Source: Saprospiraceae bacterium | GTDB lineage: Bacteria; Bacteroidota; Bacteroidia; Chitinophagales; Saprospiraceae | Reading direction: 5' to 3' | Length of the DNA stretch: 10,661 nucleotides | Assembly (NCBI GenBank): GCA_020437045.1 | Contig: JAGQWV010000248.1 | Span: 1-10,661 of the forward strand | Shown: piece by piece, positions 1-6,486 of the stretch | Numbering within the stretch: the first letter of the stretch is position 1 | Layout of the letters: every line of letters begins with the position of its first letter | Notes under the pieces: model-generated | The model's database searches: none | What the model was told of the DNA's origin: nothing | What the model saw: the letters and a program-made list of their open reading frames with translations, nothing else | Made by a program: the position numbers and the translations under genes

Positions 1-1352
1 AAAAGGTTATGAAACCTTATCCGCCTCTGGGAATTCTATATCTCTCCGCCTGGCTTGAGAAGCATGGATTTGAAAATGAGGTCTTTGACAGTACCTTTTC
101 CTCCATGCAAGACCTGCACGCTTATCTACAAGAGAACAAACCCGATATTATTGCTCTTTATACCAACCTCATGACTAAAATGAATATTCTGAAGTTGGTT
201 GAATTTATTCGAAAGGAACCGGTGCTGAAAAACGCATTAATTGTTTTAGGAGGCCCGGACGTAACCTACAATGTTGATCATTATCTGGCCGCTGAAGTCG
301 ATCTCCTGGTGATTGGAGAAGGAGAGCAAACAATGCTCGAAATTGTTAAAGAAGCACAAAACAAATTTCCAGACTGGACTCGTGTTCCCGGTCTGGCCTT
401 CCGAATGAAGGATGGCTCTATATTCAAAACCAGAGCACGGGATAAAATTAAAAACCTGGATGTACTGCCCCTGCCAAGTCGGGATAAAATTGATCAACTA
501 AAATATTTATCCAGTTGGAAAGAACGACATGGTATCAGCGCCATTTCTGTCAGTACGCAGAGAGGCTGCCCCTATACTTGTCGCTGGTGTAGTACGGCAG
601 TTTATGGTCAAAGCTACCGCCGAAGATCACCGTCTTCTGTGGTGACCGAACTCCGTATTTTGAAAGAAACCTATAATCCAGATTTGTTCTGGTTTGTTGA
701 TGATGTGTTTACCATAAGCCATAAGTGGATAGAAGGTTTTTATGCAGCGCTGAAAGCCAGTGAGCTGCAAATATCCTTTGAGTGTATCACCAGGGCGGAA
801 AGGCTGAATGATCACCTCCTGAATCTGCTCAGCGAATGTGGTTGCTACCGTATTTGGATTGGAGCTGAGAGCGGATCACAGACTATTCTTGATGCTATGG
901 ACCGAAGGGTAGATATCCAGCACGTAAGCAAAATGATCATAGCTACACGTAAAAAGGGGATCCAGACAGGTACTTTTATTATGCTGGGTTATCCCGGAGA
1001 GACCGAGGAAGATATCTTCCAAACGCTCCACTATCTCAAAAAAGCACTCCCTGATCAGGTTACCTATACGATTTCTTATCCCATTACAGGAACAGCCTTA
1101 TATGATCAGGTGCTTCCCCGGATACAGACAAACAGTTTATGGAGAAATACTCCGGACCGGGAACTAGATTTTACCCGTACTTACCCGAGGAGATATTATG
1201 ATTTTGCCTTACCCTGGATACAAAATTCCTATCGATTAAGTAAAGCACGGAATGAAGGTACACTTGACCTTTTACGGCTGATTAAAATGACTACTAAAAT
1301 TTTCATTTTACGGATGGGAATGTTGCTCCATAAATGGAAAACATTTGCCTGA
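1..1352 (+). CDS. B12-binding-domain radical SAM protein, 5' end outside window
   Basis: Radical SAM enzyme of the class with an N-terminal cobalamin-binding-like domain; it cleaves S-adenosylmethionine at a [4Fe-4S] cluster in the cytoplasm. Counting from the ATG at 9, residues 4-20 (PPLGILYLSAWLEKHG), GGP at 81-83 and GEGE at 103-106 are the usual marks of the Rossmann-like B12 domain. The cluster motif CxxxCxxC is C187, C191, C194, followed by an aromatic/arginine stretch and a conserved-looking GAESGSQ near residue 288. The frame is open upstream of the ATG to base 3 with no stop, and this family normally has some 15-40 residues before the PPLG motif, so the real start is probably left of the window and the ATG at 9 is internal. 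The stop is TGA at 1350-1352, one base before the next gene's ATG, so the two are likely co-transcribed. The substrate cannot be told: methyl transfer, ring formation or other chemistry are all known in the family. A link to glycan or lipid modification is inferred only from the neighbours. Confidence 0.88.
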   Translation, partial: KVMKPYPPLGILYLSAWLEKHGFENEVFDSTFSSMQDLHAYLQENKPDIIALYTNLMTKMNILKLVEFIRKEPVLKNALIVLGGPDVTYNVDHYLAAEVDLLVIGEGEQTMLEIVKEAQNKFPDWTRVPGLAFRMKDGSIFKTRARDKIKNLDVLPLPSRDKIDQLKYLSSWKERHGISAISVSTQRGCPYTCRWCSTAVYGQSYRRRSPSSVVTELRILKETYNPDLFWFVDDVFTISHKWIEGFYAALKASELQISFECITRAERLNDHLLNLLSECGCYRIWIGAESGSQTILDAMDRRVDIQHVSKMIIATRKKGIQTGTFIMLGYPGETEEDIFQTLHYLKKALPDQVTYTISYPITGTALYDQVLPRIQTNSLWRNTPDRELDFTRTYPRRYYDFALPWIQNSYRLSKARNEGTLDLLRLIKMTTKIFILRMGMLLHKWKTFA

Positions 1353-1353
1353 T

Positions 1354-2670
1354 ATGATCAAAAAGAAGATCCATACTTTTCTGGCAAGAGTTCTGATGCC
1401 GGTTTTGATGATCAGCCTTCCGTTCAGTGTGCCGGTCCAGGCAGGAATCCATGAAATAAATCTGCCTTCGGAACCACTGATGGGTATGATTGGCCTACTA
1501 TTTTTGTTTATCATTGACTTTCGGGATTCAAGTTTTTACAGATTCTTAAAGTCCCCGATTTTCAAAATATCACTTGGGTTTCTGTTATGGATGTTTGTAT
1601 CTACCTTGGCTTCTTCCTATCCACTTATTTCCATCAAGTATTTACTGGTAAGCATTATACACTGGTGGATATTTTATCTGGGTGTAGGATATTTTTTGGT
1701 GCGAGAAGAGCACCGGTATGATCAATATCTGATTTGGTACGGGGTATCATTTTTGATCATTATTTTTTATTCATGGTACCAGCACGCTTCATATAGTTTC
1801 CGGATGGACGCTTCGGTTTTGACCGCCCGTCCCTTTTATTATGACCATGCGTTGTATAGCGCGGTTATGAGTATCCTTTTGTTTCCGGTGGTGGGATTGG
1901 CGATCCATAGTTCGCAGAAAGGGATGCGATGGTTATTTGCGGTAAGTGCCTTGCTACTGCTGATCGGGATTTTTCTGTCGTTTAGCCGGGCAGCCTGGAT
2001 TACCTTGGGCATTACCTTGATTGTATCTTTATGTATATTGAGATGGCGGTCCGTAAGACCGGTTTTGGTGATATTACTGGTTCTGGTTGCTGGCTCGGCT
2101 ATCATCAGTCTTAGCTCACCGAGCAATAACATGGAGATCCAACGGAAGAGGAATCTATCAGGCCAGATTGAATCTATTTTTAACTTATCCAGTGATGTTT
2201 CTAATCTGGAACGTATCAATCGGTACCGCTCTGGTTGGCGCATGTTTAAAGATCGACCCATTCTGGGATTCGGACCGGGTACATTTGCATATGCCTATTT
2301 GCCATATCAAAAAGAGGATGAGATGACCAGACTAAGTGTCACGTCACCTACTGCTCTGGATGGTCGACCGCACCCACCAGGTAAAGGAGGTGGTGCTCAT
2401 TCGGAATATTTTCAGGCACTCGCTGAAATGGGTACTATTGGACTCCTGGGGTGGATATTATTGTGGGCAGTATCGATTGATCGGTGTTTCTGGTCCTGGG
2501 CTCAAAGTAATAGCACCAATCATCAATGGCTGGTGTTTGCCTTTGGTTTGTCACTGATAGGCTATGTGATTCTTGGGATCTTTAATAATTTCTTCCACAG
2601 TGAGGAAGTATCCTCCTTATGCTGGATCAGCCTTGCCTATTGTTCGGCATGTACTAACGAGCCTGTGTAA
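1354..2670 (+). CDS. O-antigen ligase/polymerase family (Wzy_C) membrane protein
   Basis: Polytopic inner-membrane protein of the O-antigen ligase/polymerase family, which joins lipid-linked oligosaccharides to each other or to an acceptor at the periplasmic face. About ten hydrophobic segments are visible. Family marks, counted from ATG 1354, are SRAAWI near 211-216, a stretch with R..W.MF.D.P..GFGPGTF near 291-311, and a Gly/Pro-rich periplasmic loop ending in AHSEYFQALAEMGTIG near 348-363, which matches the conserved H-x-E-Y...LAE.G element of Wzy_C. At 438 residues the length is normal. An in-frame TTG at 1345 could also serve, but it lies inside the upstream gene; the ATG at 1354 gives a basic N terminus (MIKKK) before the first membrane segment, and a purine-rich GGAAAA lies at 1336-1341. 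One base separates it from the radical SAM stop. Ligase, polymerase and other acceptor-specific members cannot be told apart from sequence. Confidence 0.88.
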   Translation: MIKKKIHTFLARVLMPVLMISLPFSVPVQAGIHEINLPSEPLMGMIGLLFLFIIDFRDSSFYRFLKSPIFKISLGFLLWMFVSTLASSYPLISIKYLLVSIIHWWIFYLGVGYFLVREEHRYDQYLIWYGVSFLIIIFYSWYQHASYSFRMDASVLTARPFYYDHALYSAVMSILLFPVVGLAIHSSQKGMRWLFAVSALLLLIGIFLSFSRAAWITLGITLIVSLCILRWRSVRPVLVILLVLVAGSAIISLSSPSNNMEIQRKRNLSGQIESIFNLSSDVSNLERINRYRSGWRMFKDRPILGFGPGTFAYAYLPYQKEDEMTRLSVTSPTALDGRPHPPGKGGGAHSEYFQALAEMGTIGLLGWILLWAVSIDRCFWSWAQSNSTNHQWLVFAFGLSLIGYVILGIFNNFFHSEEVSSLCWISLAYCSACTNEPV

Positions 2671-2696
2671 GAAACGATAAATGCACTGTTGTACTA

Positions 2697-3443
2697 TTAA
2701 TCTTTTTGGATCGTCAGGAGATTTATCTCAGAGGTGTTAAAATCTATAGCGCCACCGGGATCTATTTTGAAAATCAATGGTTCCGGATCATTTCCCTGAA
2801 ACTTTAAGCCAAAGATCGATAAGTCGCCGGAGGTGGTGATAAAAGGAGTAGTATTGCCTGGATATTGTAAAGAACTGATGGTTACATTGTTGGAAGCATC
2901 GTTAAAGAGAATCAGATCATTTGCATTACTGATGGTTGGTGTGGCCAAATAGATGGTGGTGTTATTTAATGAAGTGGCAAAACGAATCGTATCTCCACTT
3001 GAGGCACAACCAAAAGCTTCCCGGAGTGATCCGGTTCCATCACTTCCAGCCATCGTTACCGTAAGACAAGCCGGATGCAGAACTGTAAAGCAATTAGTGC
3101 AATCATATTGTGGTCCAGTACACCCTGGTCCCTGGTAGACTCGGGCATCATATGTGCCTGCTTCATGAGTCAGGGGTATATTTAAGGTTCCAGTTAGACT
3201 TGAAGAACCGGTTACCTGAACATTTGTAAGTGACAGCGTGGAAGGTTGGGCAAAAATTTGTACGCAGCTGGTGGTGGAAGTGACAAAAGAAACCCCGGTG
3301 CCAGTTACGGTCACGCCAAAGGATGTTCCCCCCCTTTCTCCAGAATTGGGACTAAAAGAAATGGTTTGCGAAAAAATAGATAACCAGCTAAATAATACCA
3401 GAACAGAGACTGGAAAGGTTCTTTTAGGATTAAGTTTTCTCAT
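2697..3443 (-). CDS. secreted protein with IPT-like domain and LSLREA-type beta-helix motif
   Basis: Predicted exported protein of 248 residues. Residues 1-26 form a signal peptide: basic MRKLNPKR, then a hydrophobic run ending SIFSQT. Residues about 28-120 look like an IPT/TIG-type Ig fold, with SPNSGERGGTSFGVTVTG near 31-48 and several Cys residues (60, 108, 115, 118, 126). GTGSLREAF at 136-144 followed by GDTIRF at 150-155 is the LSLREA/CSLREA-type motif that commonly opens a parallel beta-helix in large surface proteins of Bacteroidota and other phyla. Only about 90 residues follow, and the chain ends at NLLTIQKD without a recognisable T9SS C-terminal sorting domain. Family members are usually much longer, so this may be a truncated or minimal form. 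It lies tail to tail with the upstream Wzy_C gene, 26 bases apart, with no clear terminator between them. An inverted repeat lies in its 5' leader. Function is unknown; an adhesive or structural surface role is a guess. Confidence 0.72.
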   Translation of the reverse strand: MRKLNPKRTFPVSVLVLFSWLSIFSQTISFSPNSGERGGTSFGVTVTGTGVSFVTSTTSCVQIFAQPSTLSLTNVQVTGSSSLTGTLNIPLTHEAGTYDARVYQGPGCTGPQYDCTNCFTVLHPACLTVTMAGSDGTGSLREAFGCASSGDTIRFATSLNNTTIYLATPTISNANDLILFNDASNNVTISSLQYPGNTTPFITTSGDLSIFGLKFQGNDPEPLIFKIDPGGAIDFNTSEINLLTIQKD

Positions 3444-3467
3444 AATTAGGTACGGTTGGCCCCATTT

Positions 3468-3500
3468 GACTTCCTAAAGTTAGTGAACTTTAGGTAAGTC
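3468..3500 (-). repeat. inverted repeat (hairpin) in leader of the IPT-like gene
   Basis: The arms are CCTAAAGT (3473-3480) and ACTTTAGG (3487-3494) around the six-base loop TAGTGA. The stem continues outward with GACTT (3468-3472) pairing with AAGTC (3496-3500), leaving a single unpaired T at 3495, for 13 base pairs in all. A shorter outer pair, CCATTTG at 3462-3468 and CAAATGG at 3526-3532, encloses it. The element lies 25-57 bases before the ATG of the - strand gene. No T-run follows on either strand, so an intrinsic terminator is unlikely; an operator or a leader structure is more plausible. Confidence 0.6.
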
Positions 3501-3691
3501 TCACTATTTCCTGCAAATAGTTAGCCAAATGGTTTTTACGTAACATTTATATGATTAGATCTATCGCTATCTCAATAATTTTTTCAGGGATAGGTTTACG
3601 AGCTGGAGGGGTATAAAAATTTTCAAAGTCTATTTATTTAGAGATCTGTAGGCTGTTCTTTCATCGATTATGAATAACACTAATTAATAAG

Positions 3692-3717
3692 GACTTAGGA
3701 AGATTTTAGTCTAAGTC
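3692..3717 (-). terminator. possible terminator hairpin after the TPR-bearing Wzy_C gene
   Basis: GACTTAG (3692-3698) and CTAAGTC (3711-3717) form a perfect seven-base-pair stem with a 12-base loop. The hairpin starts ten bases beyond the stop of the - strand Wzy_C gene. On the - strand it is followed by CTTATTAATTAG, which is T-rich but not a proper U-run, so termination is a modest inference from position. Confidence 0.35.
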
Positions 3718-3726
3718 AGCAACTTC

Positions 3727-5565
3727 TTAGTTCGATGGGAGAATACTGTCTTTTTGCATCAAAGAATGTATCTGCTGGATAAATTCATTCTTTTTCTGTT
3801 CATCGTTTTTGGTCATTTCGACCCATTCCAGGGCTTTATCAAACCTACCCAGTTGGGCATATACATAGGATAAGTTAAACATACCATCTTCAAATTTTGG
3901 GTTTATATCCATCACTTGTAAATAGAGATCCACGGCACCTTCTAAATCACCCGTTTGCACCAGACAACTGGCATAGTCATTTAATAATCGCAAAAAATAA
4001 GGTGTGTGCTTCATCGCAAGCTGAAAGAGAACCTTCGCTTTTTCAAAATTACCCTCATGATAAGCAGCCAGTCCCTCATACCACTTGACGGCAATAGCGA
4101 TTGGGGTAATTTGATAAAAAGCTGAGTAAGCTTTTTGACTTTCGTATTCTACTATTGGCCACTGTCCGTTTTTTTGGGCCTGAAGCATTTTAAGGGTGTG
4201 AAATTCACCTCTAGCCATGATAATCCCAATGAAAATATTGAGTGAACACAAAATACTTGCAATAAAGATTCCCCACTTTACCTTTCTTTTTGAAATGCAC
4301 CAGGAAAAATTTTTCGCGGAAAAAAATTTGGCTCTTTGGAAAACAATAAGCGCAAGAATAAATGCCCAAAGGACCATTAGCTCTTGTCGCTCCTTTGGAA
4401 ATTCAATCATGGAAAATAGACCAAAACAAAAAATCATTCCTATTGGTAACCAGGGGAAAGGTTTGTCTGATGGCCGAAATCGGGGATGAATCAAAGCAAT
4501 AAGAGGAATAATGAAAATGGCCAGAAAGATCAGTATGCCAGCAATTCCCAACTCTGCCAATATCTCGATAAAATCATTGTGTACACGCGTATACATTATA
4601 TCCCGGCTTTGTAAAATGTAAATGCCGGAATAACTTTGTGAAGGAAAAAATATCTTCCAGTTTCCCGCGCCAATGCCTCCAATCCAGTGCTCCTTAATTA
4701 GAAATGAGGTTTTGTACCAAATTACCAGTCGCTCAATAAAAGATAAGTCCTTCTTAAAATTCATAGGGTTTAGACGACTGATATCAACACCTGTACCCCC
4801 TAATTTATTCACCAATAGATAAAAACTTATGGTGATCGCAGCAGCAAAAATTGACAGACTGATGATAACTGGTTTCCAATGAAATGCCCACTTCTTTCGA
4901 TTCTCAAAAAAGAACAATATGATCAATATCATTAAGGCAATCATGGAGGTTCTGGCTCTCAGGATAAGAATCAACAACACTTGCAGGGCAAGCAAAAGAT
5001 AAACCCATCTTCCTTTTTGAACCGGCAGATACCAAAGATTTAAGCCAAATAGCAGAACCGTATAAGAAGCCAGAATATTTTTATGTGCAGATAAACCTGA
5101 TACTTTATAGATGGCCTTACCCCCTAATCCTTCAGTAAGACCTAGTTGCAGCAATTGATAATATCCGATTGTGAGGATAATGATTGACAGGGTAAGAAAT
5201 AATTTGCTGAAAAATTCTTCCGGTAATTTGGGAAGGCAATACCGAAAAAAGGCATAAAAAACTAGTAGTATAAAGATTGTTTGTGTGGGTAAGATTCCGG
5301 CTGAGGGCACTAAAGACCAGGATAATGAAGCTAAAGAAAGCAGATATAGACTACCCAGACTCATATCCAATATGTTGAGGTGAATTGACCTGGGCCGCGA
5401 AAACAAAAAAATTAGAAATACAGTACCTATTATATTTAGCCAAATGAAGCGGCCTAGCAGTTCCTCATCCAATAATCCTGGAGTAACAATAAAATAAGTT
5501 CCAATAAATACAAGTACAAGAAGAATTCTCAAAAACCAATCTGACCAAAGTGTAATTCGCGTCAT
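3727..5565 (-). CDS. Wzy_C (O-antigen ligase) family membrane protein with C-terminal TPR
   Basis: Large polytopic membrane protein of 612 residues, of the same broad family as the gene at 1354 but clearly divergent from it. Roughly a dozen membrane segments lie between residues 11 and 450. Family marks are SGLSAHKNILASY at 156-168, RARTSM at 203-208, an R..IWYKTSFLI...IGGIGAGNW stretch at 279-303, and the periplasmic RVHNDFIEILAELGIAG at 327-343, with H329, N330 and E338 in the conserved positions. After a last membrane segment near 431-450 comes a soluble tail. Its residues about 492-590 form tetratricopeptide-like repeats (YEGLAAYHEGNFEKA; DYASCLVQTGDLEGAVDLYL; NLSYVYAQLGRFDKALEW). Such Wzy_C-TPR proteins are common and usually annotated as O-antigen ligase family; the TPR probably faces the periplasm and may bind partners. 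It starts 36 bases after the phosphoesterase stop on the same strand, so the two likely form an operon. Polymerase versus ligase role is undecided. Confidence 0.9.
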   Translation of the reverse strand: MTRITLWSDWFLRILLVLVFIGTYFIVTPGLLDEELLGRFIWLNIIGTVFLIFLFSRPRSIHLNILDMSLGSLYLLSLASLSWSLVPSAGILPTQTIFILLVFYAFFRYCLPKLPEEFFSKLFLTLSIIILTIGYYQLLQLGLTEGLGGKAIYKVSGLSAHKNILASYTVLLFGLNLWYLPVQKGRWVYLLLALQVLLILILRARTSMIALMILIILFFFENRKKWAFHWKPVIISLSIFAAAITISFYLLVNKLGGTGVDISRLNPMNFKKDLSFIERLVIWYKTSFLIKEHWIGGIGAGNWKIFFPSQSYSGIYILQSRDIMYTRVHNDFIEILAELGIAGILIFLAIFIIPLIALIHPRFRPSDKPFPWLPIGMIFCFGLFSMIEFPKERQELMVLWAFILALIVFQRAKFFSAKNFSWCISKRKVKWGIFIASILCSLNIFIGIIMARGEFHTLKMLQAQKNGQWPIVEYESQKAYSAFYQITPIAIAVKWYEGLAAYHEGNFEKAKVLFQLAMKHTPYFLRLLNDYASCLVQTGDLEGAVDLYLQVMDINPKFEDGMFNLSYVYAQLGRFDKALEWVEMTKNDEQKKNEFIQQIHSLMQKDSILPSN

Positions 5566-5601
5566 AAGCTATCTCGCACTTTTTGGAAGATCATTAATTA
5601 A

Positions 5602-6432
5602 TTATTTTTCCAATGTTTTGACCGATTGAGTGATCGATGTTCCTATCCACCGGATCTTGATGTCGACCTTTCCATCTTGACTTACATCCACAATCACATA
5701 ATTATCCTGAATGAGATTGCCCATTCCGGAAGCTACAAATGTAATATTATCGTAGCGGTCATAAAAAAAGCTTGTTTTGTCAGGGGTTGCCCCTACATCA
5801 CCAGCAAAAAGAAATATCTGGTTCTCCAGCTTTTTTAACAATGGTTCAATCTCGGTCCAAAAATTGATGGAAGGTGCTTTTCCATCTTTTGAATTAATCC
5901 TCAGATCGGCATATCGATCTATGGATTGCCACAACACCTGATGAAAGAAAATAAAAATATGGCGGTATTTTTGCGCATCCTCCAGTTGACCTTTAAGAAA
6001 AAGTAACTGATCATCTTGGATATTCCATCCTGCTAAACCCGGATTCAAAACTAGGAATAAGTCATTTAGATAGTTGAATGTGTAGTAAGTCCTACCATAT
6101 CTGCTCTGGTATAAAGATCCATTTCCCTCATCGTGATTACCAGCTACAAAATAGATAGGTATGGATAAGGTGGATAATTCTTTATCTACTATATCCCAAT
6201 ATTTTGACCGGCTATGATACACCATATCTCCGGTGAGCACACCAAATTTCATTTTCGGTAACGTGTGCAGATAGTCAAAATCATGGACAAAAGGAGGATG
6301 CAGTCCGGGTAAAGTATCAAGAGGGCTACCGTAGGTATGTCCGGCCACAAAAAAAGAATAACCTGTATCCTGTTTCGAACAGCTGTATAAAAGAAATATT
6401 GATGAAAGTATATATGAAACTAAGCGGATCAT
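5602..6432 (-). CDS. calcineurin-like phosphoesterase lipoprotein with altered metal motifs
   Basis: Predicted lipoprotein of the calcineurin-like metallophosphoesterase fold, 276 residues. The signal peptide ends in a lipobox, LLYSC, with Cys18 as the lipidation site, so the protein is membrane-anchored outside the cytoplasm. Visible fold motifs are VLTGDMVYH (G68-D69), VAGNHDEG (G98, N99, H100, D101) and the later H164 in IFFHQVLW. The first motif, normally DxH, reads AGH (A30, H32), and the last, normally GHxH, reads FAGDVGATPD (D212). The core GD and GNHD elements are thus kept, while two metal-binding positions are changed. This may be a distinct subfamily with a different metal site or a protein with weak catalysis. 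The ATG at 6430-6432 is preceded on the - strand by AAGGGAAGA, a fair ribosome binding site. It is divergent from the CotH-type gene and lies upstream of the TPR-bearing Wzy_C gene in a likely operon. The substrate is unknown; a phosphorylated surface glycan, lipid or protein is an inference. Confidence 0.8.
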   Translation of the reverse strand: MIRLVSYILSSIFLLYSCSKQDTGYSFFVAGHTYGSPLDTLPGLHPPFVHDFDYLHTLPKMKFGVLTGDMVYHSRSKYWDIVDKELSTLSIPIYFVAGNHDEGNGSLYQSRYGRTYYTFNYLNDLFLVLNPGLAGWNIQDDQLLFLKGQLEDAQKYRHIFIFFHQVLWQSIDRYADLRINSKDGKAPSINFWTEIEPLLKKLENQIFLFAGDVGATPDKTSFFYDRYDNITFVASGMGNLIQDNYVIVDVSQDGKVDIKIRWIGTSITQSVKTLEK

Positions 6433-6486
6433 TCTTCCCTTGAATGTATGAAGAGATTCTCAGTATTGAAGTATATTTAAGTGAGT

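Larger units (their letters stand above)
3444..3726. other. intergenic region with two inverted repeats, no gene seen
   Basis: This 283-base AT-rich gap separates the 5' end of the IPT-like gene (- strand) from the 3' end of the TPR-bearing Wzy_C gene (- strand). No ORF with gene-like composition is present. Two inverted repeats, listed separately, are the only structure seen. Any promoter of the IPT-like gene must lie here or upstream, but no exact TAnnTTTG Bacteroidota -7 element was found. Confidence 0.6.

Noticed and set aside
1839..2261. 140-codon open frame on the - strand
   Set aside because: It lies wholly inside the Wzy_C gene on the other strand, and its translation has no domain-like pattern; the + strand frame has clear membrane segments and family motifs.
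3238..3477. 79-codon open frame on the + strand antisense to the IPT-like gene
   Set aside because: The - strand reading has a signal peptide and IPT-like motifs; the + strand reading shows neither and ends in the inverted repeat region.
3468..3500. Inverted repeat read as an intrinsic terminator
   Set aside because: No run of T follows on either strand and it lies in front of a gene, not behind one.
6433..6486. Bacteroidota promoter at TATATTTA (6472-6479)
   Set aside because: It is close to TAnnTTTG but ends in A, lies only a few bases from the CotH-type start, and has no TTG at the proper upstream distance.
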